Shown here: piece by piece, positions 1 through 7,916 of the stretch
Numbering within the stretch: position 1 is the first letter of the stretch
How the letters are laid out: each line of letters begins with the position of its first letter
Assembly: GCA_016790385.1 (NCBI GenBank)
Contig: JAEUNV010000184.1
Location: 1 to 7,916 of the forward strand
Source: Zoogloea sp.
GTDB taxonomy: Bacteria; Pseudomonadota; Gammaproteobacteria; Burkholderiales; Rhodocyclaceae
DNA: 7,916 bases
Direction: 5' to 3'
Translations under genes and position numbers: made by a program
The notes under the pieces: model-generated
The model's input: the letters and a program-made list of their open reading frames with translations, nothing else
What the model was told of the DNA's origin: nothing
Database searches by the model: none

Positions 1-89
1 CGGCGGAAGCCGCCTTGGTACAGCAGTTGCGCCGACGTTTTCCCACTTCACCCGAATATCAGGCATTTCTGCAAGGGCAGTATCAGTGA
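1..89 (+). CDS. pilF: Type IV pilus biogenesis/stability protein PilF (PilW), C-terminal end only
   Basis: Only the last 28 codons are present (frame starting at base 3, stop TGA at 87-89). The readable tail contains LRRRFPTSPEYQAFLQGQY, which resembles the C-terminus of the TPR lipoprotein PilF/PilW of Betaproteobacteria, where it typically ends in an RRRFP..S.EYQAFL..G.Y pattern. Known role of the family: an outer-membrane pilotin that helps the PilQ secretin assemble for type IV pili. The position directly ahead of rodZ is the usual place for pilF in this gene order and supports the call. Its stop overlaps the GTG start of rodZ in the sequence GTGA, so the two are probably translationally coupled. 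The TPR domain and lipobox lie outside the window, so the identification rests on a short tail plus context. Confidence 0.75.
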   Translation, partial: AEAALVQQLRRRFPTSPEYQAFLQGQYQ

Positions 90-996
90 CCGATTCCAAA
101 GCTTTGCCATCGTCTTCGAATCCACTCAACGAGTCACTCGCTGGTGACGGACTGCGGCGTACTCGCGAGGCGCAGGGTCTCAGCGTGTCGGAGGTTGCCC
201 ACGCGCTCAAGCTCAATCCTCGGCAGATTGAAGCCCTGGAGGCTGGACGGTTCGACCTTCTTCCGGGCTTTGCCTTTACACGTGGTTTCCTTCGCAATTA
301 TGCCCGCCTGTTGAAAATTGATCCCGCCCCCCTTTTGGCCCAGTTGGAGCCCCAGGGAGGCAATGCGGATATGGAGCTTGCTCCCAGCTCCAATGCGCAG
401 GGCGAGATGCCGGAAGTGGGGCGGGGGCGTTTCAGGCGGTCTGTCGTTCCGGGCATTCTGGCGGCGCTGGCGCTCCTTGGCGTGGTGGTGGCCGGCTGGT
501 ATTACGACACGCTTCGGTCGCGACCGGCCGAGGAACTTGCTGCCAGCCTTCCCGTTCCGGCTGAGGCGGCGCCCGCGGAGTCTCCGTCTGGTGGATCTAC
601 AGCCTCGGTCCCCGTGCCCGTGGGCGTGCCTGTGGCGGTCGCACCCCAGGTGGATCCGGCGCCGGTGCCCCAGGTGCCTCCGCCGGCCGCGCCCGCGCCT
701 GTTCCGGAAGTGGCCGCTGTTCCGACGCCTGCGGCGGGCGAGTCGGGGAAGGCTGCCGACGGTATGGATCGTCTCGTGTTTGATTTCACTCAGGATGCCT
801 GGGTCGAAATCAAGGACGGGAACGGCAAGATCGTGTTCTCACGCCTCGGCAAGGCAGGGGCTCGGGAGCAGGTTGAGGCACGTGCGCCGCTGTCGCTGGT
901 TGTTGGCAACGCCCGCTATGTGAAACTTGAACGAAATGGTACGCCTGTCGATCTGGGAGCGTCCTCCAAGGTGTCGGTTGCCCGTCTCAAGCTGGA

Positions 997-1000
<4 letters not shown>
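86..1000 (+). CDS. rodZ: Cytoskeleton protein RodZ (HTH / single-TM / DUF4115)
   Basis: RodZ is a bitopic inner-membrane protein that binds MreB in the cytoplasm and links it to the cell-wall elongation machinery, supporting rod shape. The 304-residue product has the full architecture: a cytoplasmic Xre-type helix-turn-helix domain at about 22-88 ([19 protein letters not shown], then a later helix with FLRNYARLL, the region that contacts MreB in E. coli RodZ); a basic stretch RGRFRR at 113-118 followed by one membrane segment at about 120-139; a Pro/Ala/Val-rich periplasmic linker at about 146-226; and a C-terminal DUF4115 beta domain at about 229-303. The GTG start at 86 is chosen because the HTH domain follows at the usual distance and AAGGG at 73-77 gives a Shine-Dalgarno with an 8-base spacer. 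The start overlaps the pilF stop by 4 bases, and its stop overlaps the first possible ispG start. Length is close to that of E. coli RodZ (337), slightly shorter mainly in the linker. Confidence 0.95.
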
Positions 1001-2262
<1,262 letters not shown>

Positions 2263-2297
2263 TAGAACGGTCGCCTTCACCCCTGACAAGATTGATC

Positions 2298-3593
2298 ATG
2301 AGCAAAGCCCTTCAGGCCGTGCGTGGGATGAACGACATCCTGCCTGACGATGCCGAAATCTGGGAACAATTCGAGGATATCGTCCGCAACTGGCTGCATA
2401 GCTACGGCTATCGCCCCATCCGCATGCCGATCGTTGAGCCGACGCCGCTTTTCAAGCGGGCAATCGGCGAGGTGACCGATATCGTCGAGAAGGAAATGTA
2501 CTCCTTCGAGGACGCCTTGAACGGAGAGCACCTGACCCTGCGACCGGAAGGTACGGCGTCCTGCGTTCGAGCCGCGATCCAACACAACCTGCTTTTCGGA
2601 AACCCGCGTCGGCTGTACTATCACGGGCCCATGTTCCGCCACGAACGCCCCCAGAAAGGACGATATCGTCAGTTTCATCAGGTGGGTGTCGAGGCGCTGG
2701 GGTATGAAGGGCCGGATATTGATGCCGAGCACATCCTCATGTGCTCCCGTCTCTGGGACGATCTGGGTCTGGATGACGTAAGGCTCGAGATAAACTCCCT
2801 TGGCAGCAGTGAGGAGCGGGGTGAACACCGGGCCGCTCTCATTGCGTATCTCGAGCAGCACAAGGCGCGTCTCGACGAGGACGGCCAGCGCCGACTCTAC
2901 ACGAACCCGCTGCGTATCCTGGATACCAAGAATCCTGACTTGCAGGATCTCGTGGAGGCGGCTCCCCGACTTGCCGACTTTCTGGGTGAAGACTCCCTGA
3001 GGCATTTTGAAGGGGTCCAGACGCTCTTGAAGGACGCCGGTTTGCCTTATCGCATCAACCATCGCCTGGTGCGTGGCCTCGATTATTACAACCGCACGGT
3101 GTTTGAGTGGGTAACAACCCGCCTTGGGGCCCAGGGCACGATATGCGCCGGAGGACGCTACGACGGTCTTGTAGCCCAGCTTGGCGGAAAGCCCGCTCCA
3201 GCGGCGGGATTTGCGATGGGTGTCGAGCGTCTCTTGGCTCTGTGGCAGGAGTGCGGTGGTGAAGCCGAACGGATCGTGCCGGATGTGTATGTGGTCCATG
3301 CCGGGGAAGCGGCTCAGCGGGCGGCCTTTCGGGTTGCGGAGGCACTGCGTGGAACGGGGTTCTCGGTGACCCTGCATTGCGGGGGCGGGGGGTTCAAGTC
3401 CCAGATGAAGAGAGCCGATGGTTCGGGAGCGCCCTTTGCCGTTGTGATCGGTGACGATGAAGCCGCTGCAGGTGAGGTCAGTCTCAAGCCTCTGCGCGAC
3501 GGCAGTGAACAGATTCGCGTCCCGATGGACGCACTCCCGGAAACCCTGGCGGACCGCCTACTCGAATCGGAAGAAGACGATGGCAGCATTTGA
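2298..3593 (+). CDS. hisS: Histidyl-tRNA synthetase
   Basis: This class II aminoacyl-tRNA synthetase charges tRNA-His in the cytoplasm. From ATG 2298 the product is 431 residues, near the E. coli length (424). Class II motif 1 lies around [15 protein letters not shown] (44-58); motif 2 is the [19 protein letters not shown] stretch (110-128); the histidine-specific HisA motif is [14 protein letters not shown] (257-270) and includes the catalytic Arg259; HisB-type [11 protein letters not shown] is at 281-291; and motif 3 is [12 protein letters not shown] (302-313). The anticodon-binding domain follows from about 328, with the typical [15 protein letters not shown]. The complete HisA motif and C-terminal domain separate it from the paralogue HisZ. 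A TTG at 2292 would add two residues (MI), but ATG 2298 starts at the usual [16 protein letters not shown] position. No strong Shine-Dalgarno is visible; it follows ispG by 35 bases, consistent with cotranscription. Confidence 0.98.
   Translation: MSKALQAVRGMNDILPDDAEIWEQFEDIVRNWLHSYGYRPIRMPIVEPTPLFKRAIGEVTDIVEKEMYSFEDALNGEHLTLRPEGTASCVRAAIQHNLLFGNPRRLYYHGPMFRHERPQKGRYRQFHQVGVEALGYEGPDIDAEHILMCSRLWDDLGLDDVRLEINSLGSSEERGEHRAALIAYLEQHKARLDEDGQRRLYTNPLRILDTKNPDLQDLVEAAPRLADFLGEDSLRHFEGVQTLLKDAGLPYRINHRLVRGLDYYNRTVFEWVTTRLGAQGTICAGGRYDGLVAQLGGKPAPAAGFAMGVERLLALWQECGGEAERIVPDVYVVHAGEAAQRAAFRVAEALRGTGFSVTLHCGGGGFKSQMKRADGSGAPFAVVIGDDEAAAGEVSLKPLRDGSEQIRVPMDALPETLADRLLESEEDDGSI
3569..3573 (+). promoter_or_regulatory. 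Ribosome-binding site for yfgM inside hisS
   Basis: GGAAG lies 6 bases ahead of the ATG at 3580, within the last codons of hisS. It supports that ATG over the in-frame upstream ATG at 3451, which would add a 43-residue extension (translated from hisS sequence in another frame) that does not look like the family's N-terminus. Confidence 0.6.
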
Positions 3594-4233
3594 CCTAGAA
3601 GAACAGGAACAGATTTCCCAGATCAAGGGCTGGTGGGAGCAATACGGAACCATCGTTACGGTGATTGCCCTTGTTGCCGCCCTGGCTTCGGTTGGCTGGC
3701 AAGGCTGGAATTGGTATCGGGGCAAGCAGGGGGCCGAAGCGTCCGCGCTGTATGCGGTCGTCCAACAGGCTGCCGCCGAGCGCAACGCTCCGAAGGCCCG
3801 CGAGGCTGCCGGTGCCATCATCGAAAAATACAGCGGCACGTCCTATGCCGATCTTGCTGCCCTGTTGTCAGCCAAAGTCCAGAGTGATGCAGGTGATCTC
3901 AAGAATGCGCGTGTGCCGCTTGCCTGGGCTGCTGAGAAGGCCAATGATCCGGCCTTGCGCAGTCTGGCGCGTTTGCGTCTCGCTTCCGTGCTGCTCGACG
4001 AGAAGGCCTATGACGAGGCCTTGGCACAGGTCCAGGCTCCGTCAGACCCGGACCTCGCAGCGCGATTTGCCGACTTGAAGGGCGACATTCTGCTGGCCAA
4101 GGGTAAGCCTGAGGAGGCCAGGGCTGCGTACAAGGAAGCCATCGATGCGCTGTCCGGTGCAGTTAAATCCGACGCGTCAGCGCTGCGAGAGATTGCCCAG
4201 GCGAAGCTGGACGCGGTTGGGAGCGGCAAGTGA
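3580..4233 (+). CDS. yfgM: YfgM-like TPR protein, inner-membrane anchored periplasmic chaperone partner (Tetratricopeptide_2 / UPF0070)
   Basis: The 217-residue product begins with the family's typical short cytoplasmic segment, [21 protein letters not shown], then one membrane helix at about 23-40 ([18 protein letters not shown]), then an Ala-rich helical periplasmic domain with TPR-like repeats (for example [21 protein letters not shown] at 131-151, and a [21 protein letters not shown] stretch at 164-184). E. coli YfgM (206 residues) associates with the SecYEG translocon and the periplasmic chaperone PpiD and modulates the Rcs stress response; its role here is inferred from family and position. 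It overlaps the end of hisS by 14 bases and its TGA overlaps the bamB GTG start (GTGA), so translation of hisS, yfgM and bamB is probably coupled. The open frame extends upstream of 3580, but only the chosen start gives the family N-terminus and has a good ribosome-binding site. Confidence 0.92.
   Translation: MAAFDLEEQEQISQIKGWWEQYGTIVTVIALVAALASVGWQGWNWYRGKQGAEASALYAVVQQAAAERNAPKAREAAGAIIEKYSGTSYADLAALLSAKVQSDAGDLKNARVPLAWAAEKANDPALRSLARLRLASVLLDEKAYDEALAQVQAPSDPDLAARFADLKGDILLAKGKPEEARAAYKEAIDALSGAVKSDASALREIAQAKLDAVGSGK
4219..4223 (+). promoter_or_regulatory. Ribosome-binding site for bamB inside yfgM
   Basis: GGGAG sits 6 bases upstream of the GTG at 4230, inside the last codons of yfgM. 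It supports the GTG as the true bamB start, as does the lipoprotein signal peptide that begins there. Confidence 0.6.
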
Positions 4234-5366
4234 AGGGGCGTCGTCTTGTTTTGATCGCCGTGGGTGCCCTCGGTCTGAGCGCGTGTTCATCCTTGAATCC
4301 GTTTTCGTCGGCGAGTAACCGGATTCCGGCACTCAAGCCTCTTGCCGCATCGGTGAAGACCACCGAGGTGTGGCGAGGGAAGGTTGGGGGCGCAGGACGA
4401 TATGTCTTGCAGCCGGCTGTTCTGGGGGATGCTGTGTTCGCGGCGGCAGCCGATGGTACCGTGGCACGTCTTCAGGCTGGGCGCAGCGTATGGAAATCCT
4501 CCGTTGATACGCCGGTTTCCGGAGGTGTTGGTGGTAACAGTCGGATCATTGTCGTCGGATCGCCGAAGGGCGAGGTGATTGCCCTGGATGCGGATTCCGG
4601 CAAGGTGAAGTGGCGGGCTTCGGTCAATGCCGAAATCCTTGCTGCGCCAGTGTTGTCGGACGCAATGGTGGTAGTGCGTAGTGCCGACAGCCGCCTTTTT
4701 GGTCTTGATCCCGCGGACGGAAAGCGTCGCTGGGTCTATCAGCGTGCCCTGCCGGCCCTGTCCCTGCGGAATGCGGCTGGGGTGGTGCTTGACGGCAATA
4801 CGGTTTTTGCAGGATTTCCTGGCGGCAAGTTGGTGGCAGTCAATGCGGTCAACGGCAGTTTGATGTGGGAAGGTGCCGTTGCGGTGCCCAGGGGCGCCAC
4901 CGAGCTTGAGCGTATCGCCGATATCACCAGTCTGCCGGTGCTTGGTAGCCGCGCTGCGTGTGCAGTGGCCTATCAAGGACGCGTGGCCTGCTTCGATCTG
5001 GCCAGCGGGTCCACCTTGTGGGCGCGGGATATGTCGAGTTCGAAAGGCCTGGATCAGGACGGCAGACATGTGTTTGTCACCGACGAGAAAGGCGCTGTCC
5101 ATGCGCTTGATCTTTCCACTGGTGCCAGCGCATGGAAGCAGGATCAGTTTGCCGGGCGCGGGACGGGGCGTCCTCGGGTGATGAGGGAATACGTCGTTGT
5201 CGGCGATGTTGAAGGTTACGTTCACGTCCTGCGCAAGGATGACGGAAGTGTGGTCGGGCGCGTGCGTGCGGAATCGAGTGCAATCCTCGCGGATATTCAG
5301 CCTTTGGGCGGTGATATCGTCGTGCAGACGCAGGATGGAAGTGTTTACGCCCTGGGCGTTCAATAA
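4230..5366 (+). CDS. bamB: Outer membrane protein assembly factor BamB (lipoprotein, beta-propeller)
   Basis: BamB is a lipoprotein of the BAM complex that binds the POTRA domains of BamA and helps insert beta-barrel proteins into the outer membrane. The 378-residue product starts with a lipoprotein signal peptide: MKGRR, a hydrophobic core LVLIAVGALG, then the lipobox LSAC with the lipidated Cys at 19. Ser at +2 predicts outer-membrane targeting. The rest is a PQQ-like eight-bladed propeller with repeated blade ends such as DADSGKVKWRASV (120-132), DPADGKRRWVY (160-170), NAVNGSLMWEG (205-215), DLASGSTLWARD (256-267) and DLSTGASAWKQD (294-305). The ALSLR segment (176-180) corresponds to the SLSLR loop that contacts BamA in E. 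coli, and RGATELERIAD (221-231) matches the conserved loop nearby. The length is close to E. coli BamB (392). The GTG start overlaps the yfgM stop by 4 bases. der begins 15 bases after its stop. Confidence 0.96.
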   Translation: MKGRRLVLIAVGALGLSACSSLNPFSSASNRIPALKPLAASVKTTEVWRGKVGGAGRYVLQPAVLGDAVFAAAADGTVARLQAGRSVWKSSVDTPVSGGVGGNSRIIVVGSPKGEVIALDADSGKVKWRASVNAEILAAPVLSDAMVVVRSADSRLFGLDPADGKRRWVYQRALPALSLRNAAGVVLDGNTVFAGFPGGKLVAVNAVNGSLMWEGAVAVPRGATELERIADITSLPVLGSRAACAVAYQGRVACFDLASGSTLWARDMSSSKGLDQDGRHVFVTDEKGAVHALDLSTGASAWKQDQFAGRGTGRPRVMREYVVVGDVEGYVHVLRKDDGSVVGRVRAESSAILADIQPLGGDIVVQTQDGSVYALGVQ

Positions 5367-5367
5367 C

Positions 5368-5371
5368 GGAG
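5368..5371 (+). promoter_or_regulatory. Ribosome-binding site for der
   Basis: GGAG in the short bamB-der spacer lies 10 bases before the GTG at 5382. The spacing is long but usable, and the GTG is the only start that includes the beta strand before the first P-loop. Confidence 0.45.
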
Positions 5372-5381
5372 TCGCCGTCGC

Positions 5382-6710
5382 GTGAAACCCACTCTCGTCC
5401 TGGTAGGACGCCCCAATGTGGGCAAGTCGACCCTGTTCAATCGTCTCACCAAGACGCGTGATGCCTTGGTTGCCGATTTCCCCGGCCTGACCCGGGACCG
5501 GCGTTATGGTATGGGGCGTGCGCTTGAACGGGAGTTCCTGGTTGTCGATACGGCTGGTTTCGATCCGGTCGCCAAGGAAGGCATCGTCCACGAGATGGCG
5601 AAGCAGGCGGAACAGGCCATTGCCGAGGCCGACGCACTGATCTTCATGGTGGATGCCCGAGCCGGGCTGACCCCCCACGACGAGCAGATTGCCAGCCGCC
5701 TGCGCCGGGCAGGGCGCCCCACATTCCTCGTGGTGAATAAGGCGGAGGGTATGAACCGGGCCATGGTGTCGGCCGAGTTTCATACCTTGGGGATCGGTCA
5801 TCCCCTGTGCATTTCGTCAGCTCACGGGGACAACGTGAATTCGCTGATGGAGTTGATCCTCGAATCCTTTCCCGAGGATGAAGAGGATGATCTTCCGGAT
5901 GAGAAAGGCCCGCGCGTTGCGATTGTCGGGCGGCCGAACGTGGGCAAGTCAACCCTCGTCAATACCTTGATCGGTGAAGAGCGGGTCATTGCCTTCGACA
6001 TGCCCGGTACGACACGGGATGCCATTGAAGTGCCCTTCGAGCGCAATGGTCGCCACTACACGCTGATCGATACGGCCGGCCTGCGCAAGCGTGGCAAGGT
6101 TTTCGAGGCCGTTGAGAAGTTCTCGGTGATCAAGACGCTGCAGGCCGTTGAGCAGTGCAATGTCGTGGTTCTGGTGCTCGACGCAAGCCAGGAGATTTCC
6201 GATCAGGATGCGCACATTGGGGGGTTCGCCGTTGAAGCTGGCCGCGCGCTCGTTGTGGCAGTGAACAAGTGGGACAGCGTGGACGATTATCGTCGGGAGC
6301 GTATCAAAGAGGATATCGCCCGGAAGTTGCCTTTTCTAGGCTTCGCCAGGTTTCTGTATGTCTCGGCCTTGAAAGGGCAGGGTATCGTTCCGATGCTGAA
6401 AGCCGTTGACGGCGCCTACGAGGCGGCGATGACAAAGCTCTCGACGCCAAAACTCACCCGCCTGCTTCTGGATACCATCGTCCGCCAGCAGCCGCCAAGA
6501 CATGGCGGTTTTCGGCCCAAGATGCGCTATGCCCATCAGGGGGGAATGAATCCTCCCGTGATCGTGATCCACGGCAGCGCGCTCGACCATGTGCCACCGT
6601 CATATGTCAGGTTTCTGGAGCGGAGTTTTCAGGAGGCGTTCAAATTGCAGGGCACGCCATTACGGATACAATTCAAGTCGTCCCACAATCCTTACGCAAA
6701 CAAGGATTAA
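5382..6710 (+). CDS. der: Ribosome-associated GTPase Der (EngA), tandem G domains
   Basis: Der is an essential tandem-GTPase needed for maturation of the 50S ribosomal subunit. The 442-residue product has two G domains and a C-terminal KH-like domain. G domain 1: P-loop GRPNVGKS at 9-16, Thr37 in LTRD, DTAG at 56-59, and NKAE at 119-122 as the guanine-specificity motif. An acidic linker ([11 protein letters not shown]) lies at about 164-174. G domain 2: P-loop GRPNVGKS at 183-190, GTTRD at 209-213, DTAG at 230-233, and canonical NKWD at 295-298. The KH-like domain covers about 350-440 and includes [15 protein letters not shown] (374-388) and the FKSSHNPY stretch near the C-terminus (431-438). 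The first NKxD motif has Glu in place of Asp, a variant I recall in other betaproteobacterial Der proteins. E. coli Der is longer (490), partly because of a longer linker. It starts with GTG 15 bases after bamB and is probably the last gene of the block; no rho-independent terminator is seen after it. Confidence 0.98.
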   Translation: MKPTLVLVGRPNVGKSTLFNRLTKTRDALVADFPGLTRDRRYGMGRALEREFLVVDTAGFDPVAKEGIVHEMAKQAEQAIAEADALIFMVDARAGLTPHDEQIASRLRRAGRPTFLVVNKAEGMNRAMVSAEFHTLGIGHPLCISSAHGDNVNSLMELILESFPEDEEDDLPDEKGPRVAIVGRPNVGKSTLVNTLIGEERVIAFDMPGTTRDAIEVPFERNGRHYTLIDTAGLRKRGKVFEAVEKFSVIKTLQAVEQCNVVVLVLDASQEISDQDAHIGGFAVEAGRALVVAVNKWDSVDDYRRERIKEDIARKLPFLGFARFLYVSALKGQGIVPMLKAVDGAYEAAMTKLSTPKLTRLLLDTIVRQQPPRHGGFRPKMRYAHQGGMNPPVIVIHGSALDHVPPSYVRFLERSFQEAFKLQGTPLRIQFKSSHNPYANKD

Positions 6711-6738
6711 AGAACCGTTTTCCACACCATCGAGCGGC

Positions 6739-6766
6739 TTGCTGCCATTTTGCGGCGGTGCAGCAA
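6739..6766. repeat. Inverted repeat TTGCTGC-N14-GCAGCAA over the hfq -35 region
   Basis: The left arm TTGCTGC (6739-6745) and right arm GCAGCAA (6760-6766) are perfect reverse complements, with centres about 21 bases apart, close to two helical turns. The candidate hfq -35 element lies between them. It is not followed by a T-run, so it does not look like a rho-independent terminator for der. It could be an operator for a dimeric regulator or chance; a 7-base pair match in a gap this size is not rare. Confidence 0.3.
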
Positions 6767-6779
6767 AAAGCTCTATAAT
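6750..6779 (+). promoter_or_regulatory. Sigma-70 type promoter for hfq
   Basis: A perfect -10 box TATAAT lies at 6774-6779, ahead of hfq in the correct orientation. The best -35 candidate is TTGCGG at 6750-6755, which keeps only the TTG of TTGACA, with an 18-base spacer. Transcription would start near 6786, giving a leader of about 25 bases. The weak -35 and strong -10 suggest moderate or activator-assisted strength, which is inference. Confidence 0.65.
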
Positions 6780-6798
6780 TATTCCAAACTAAAACCAT

Positions 6799-6803
6799 AG
6801 AGG
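6799..6803 (+). promoter_or_regulatory. Ribosome-binding site for hfq
   Basis: AGAGG lies 7 bases before the ATG at 6811, an optimal spacing, and is one of the clearest Shine-Dalgarno sites in the window. It follows an A-rich leader (AAACTAAAACC at about 6786-6796). Confidence 0.7.
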
Positions 6804-6810
6804 TTCTACC

Positions 6811-7053
6811 ATGAGCAACAAGGGGCAACTCCTACAAGATCCGTTCCTCAACGCATTGCGGCGCGAACATGTGCCCGTTTCAATTTACCTCGTGAACGGT
6901 ATCAAGTTGCAAGGGCAGGTTGAATCTTTCGATCAATACGTTGTTCTGTTGAAGAACACCGTGACCCAAATGGTCTATAAGCACGCGATTTCGACGGTTG
7001 TTCCGGCGCGGCCGGTCAACATCCAGCAGGAACAGAACGAGGCGGCAAGCTGA
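6811..7053 (+). CDS. hfq: RNA chaperone Hfq
   Basis: Hfq is a hexameric Sm-like protein that pairs small regulatory RNAs with mRNAs. The 80-residue product is nearly identical to known Hfq over the Sm core (about 7-69): [11 protein letters not shown], then [20 protein letters not shown] (Sm1), then [19 protein letters not shown] (Sm2). Proximal-face residues are present: Gln9, Tyr43 in the position of E. coli Phe42, and Tyr56-Lys57-His58. Distal-face Tyr26, Ile31 and Lys32 are also present. The rim motif is RREH (17-20) instead of the E. coli RRER. The tail after the core is only about 11 residues ([11 protein letters not shown]), far shorter than in E. coli (102 residues in total) but normal for Betaproteobacteria. 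It has its own promoter, separating it from the upstream block, and hflX follows 50 bases downstream, the common hfq-hflX pairing. Confidence 0.99.
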   Translation: MSNKGQLLQDPFLNALRREHVPVSIYLVNGIKLQGQVESFDQYVVLLKNTVTQMVYKHAISTVVPARPVNIQQEQNEAAS

Positions 7054-7103
7054 CTTCCGTCACCGAGGGCCGCTCTCCGGTCCGGGAAAGATTGGGTTGA
7101 AGC

Positions 7104-7916
7104 GTGTTTGAGCGACCCTCTGCAGGGAATCGCGCCATCCTGGTGCAGGTTGATTTCGGACAGGGCAGTATTGACGAGCGCCTGGCGGAGGTTTCGCTGC
7201 TGGCGGACAGTGCGGGCGCAAGTGTCGTGGGCGTTGTCCAGGGGCGCCGTCAGGCGCCTGACCCCGCTTTTTACGTTGGCAAAGGCAAGGCGGACGAAGT
7301 CGGTCTCGCTGCCCAGACCAGTGGTGCAGATCTCATCATCTTCAACCACGACATCACGGCCGCGCAGCAGCGGAACCTTGAGCGAAAGCTCAATTGCAGG
7401 GTAGTGGACAGGTCTGCACTTATCCTGGATATCTTCGCACTGAGGGCCAAGAGTCACGAAGGCAAGCTACAGGTCGAGCTGGCCCAGTTGCAGCATCTTT
7501 CCACCCGACTGGTCAGGGGCTGGACGCACCTTGAGCGACAGAAGGGCGGTATTGGTCTCCGCGGTCCGGGTGAAAAGCAGCTCGAGACGGACCGTCGTCT
7601 GCTGGGTGAGCGGGTCAAAATGCTGAAAGGGCGTCTGGCTGGTCTGGAGCGTCAGCGTGCTGTTCGCCGAAGGGCGCGGGAGCGCCGTGATGTGCTCACC
7701 GTCTCCCTGGTCGGGTATACCAACGCCGGCAAGTCGACACTCTTTAATGCCTTGACCAAGGCGGGCGCTTATGCAGCCGATCAACTGTTTGCCACGCTGG
7801 ACACCACCTCCCGTCGACTTTTTCTGGGTGATGCCGGGAACATCGTCCTCTCGGACACGGTCGGATTCATTCGAGACCTGCCCCATGCGTTGGTAGCGGC
7901 GTTCCACGCCACACTT
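7104..7916 (+). CDS. hflX: Ribosome-splitting GTPase HflX (3'-truncated by window end)
   Basis: HflX is an Obg-HflX GTPase that binds the 50S subunit and splits stalled or heat-damaged 70S ribosomes. The frame is open from GTG 7104 to the last base, giving 271 residues with no stop. Visible features: an N-terminal HflX domain with VGKGKADEV (58-66) and NHDITAAQQRNLE (81-93), the conserved SHEGKLQVELAQLQHLSTRL segment (117-136), the glycine-rich GGIGLRGPGEKQLETDRR stretch (148-165), a basic coiled helical segment (about 165-196), then the G domain with P-loop GYTNAGKST (204-212), TLDTTSRR (231-238) and DTVGFIRDLP (251-260). The G4 motif and the C-terminal domain lie beyond the window. The family is usually about 370-430 residues. 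GTG 7104 is chosen because an in-frame TGA sits at 7098-7100 and the family begins MFERPxxG. No strong ribosome-binding site, promoter or terminator is seen in the 50-base spacer after hfq, so cotranscription with hfq is likely. Confidence 0.96.
   Translation, partial: MFERPSAGNRAILVQVDFGQGSIDERLAEVSLLADSAGASVVGVVQGRRQAPDPAFYVGKGKADEVGLAAQTSGADLIIFNHDITAAQQRNLERKLNCRVVDRSALILDIFALRAKSHEGKLQVELAQLQHLSTRLVRGWTHLERQKGGIGLRGPGEKQLETDRRLLGERVKMLKGRLAGLERQRAVRRRARERRDVLTVSLVGYTNAGKSTLFNALTKAGAYAADQLFATLDTTSRRLFLGDAGNIVLSDTVGFIRDLPHALVAAFHATL

Noticed and set aside
598..765. Pro/Ala/Val-rich low-complexity stretch that might be a tandem repeat or inserted element
   Set aside because: The units vary with no fixed period, the frame stays open, and it lies in the periplasmic linker of RodZ, where such composition is normal.
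2277..3377. A 366-codon open frame on the minus strand opposite hisS
   Set aside because: It mirrors the hisS codon phase exactly over the gene, has no family resemblance, and hisS is certain from its class II motifs.
3451..3579. A longer N-terminus for yfgM from an in-frame ATG at 3451
   Set aside because: The extra 43 residues are hisS sequence read in another frame and are unlike any family N-terminus. The ATG at 3580 has GGAAG at a good distance and gives the expected [11 protein letters not shown] start.
4287..5801. A 504-codon open frame on the minus strand across bamB and the start of der
   Set aside because: It is antisense to two well-identified genes, spans their junction, and its translation shows no recognisable domain or membrane pattern. 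Long antisense frames are expected in G+C-rich coding DNA.
6738..6770. Possible rho-independent terminator after der
   Set aside because: The stem is followed by AAAAGC, not a T-run, on the plus strand, and on the minus strand the T-run precedes the stem, so it fits a terminator in neither direction.

Overview
This window is a densely packed, single-strand stretch of bacterial housekeeping genes, G+C-rich in most coding stretches. The order pilF/pilW – rodZ – ispG – hisS – yfgM – bamB – der – hfq – hflX is the conserved arrangement known from Betaproteobacteria; the rodZ-ispG-hisS-yfgM-bamB-der core is shared with gammaproteobacteria such as E. coli. Several sequence details point to Betaproteobacteria: the long 421-residue IspG, an 80-residue Hfq with a short tail and the N-terminus [16 protein letters not shown], the NKAEG form of the first Der guanine-specificity motif, and an HflX beginning MFERPSAG. 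I cannot fix the genus; a Rhodocyclales or Nitrosomonadales-like organism is a guess.

Layout: positions 1-89 hold the last 28 codons of the type IV pilus assembly lipoprotein PilF/PilW. From there to 6710 seven genes run head to tail with almost no spacers. rodZ overlaps pilF by 4 bases, ispG overlaps rodZ by 4 bases (if its first ATG is used), hisS follows after 35 bases, yfgM overlaps hisS by 14 bases, bamB overlaps yfgM by 4 bases, and der follows bamB after 15 bases. I see no convincing promoter or terminator inside this block, so it reads as one polycistronic unit entered from upstream. A 100-base gap (6711-6810) then carries the only clear promoter, with a perfect TATAAT box, driving hfq. 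hflX follows 50 bases after hfq with no visible promoter or terminator and runs off the 3' end of the window after 271 codons. No stretch longer than about 100 bases is without a gene.

Functionally, the first block mixes envelope assembly (PilF outer-membrane pilotin, RodZ cytoskeletal anchor, YfgM periplasmic chaperone partner, BamB outer-membrane protein assembly) with core metabolism and translation (IspG for isoprenoid precursors, HisS for histidyl-tRNA, Der for 50S ribosome maturation). The second block pairs the RNA chaperone Hfq with the ribosome-rescue GTPase HflX. Half of the intact starts and the partial hflX use GTG (rodZ, bamB, der, hflX).

I found no mobile element, CRISPR array, tRNA, rRNA, phage or defence gene, and no evidence of an undescribed system. 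All eight genes with enough sequence to judge belong to recognised families. The points worth a second look are small: an inverted repeat around the hfq promoter, an altered Hfq rim motif, a non-canonical Der G4 motif, tight translational coupling, and uncertain starts for ispG and hisS.
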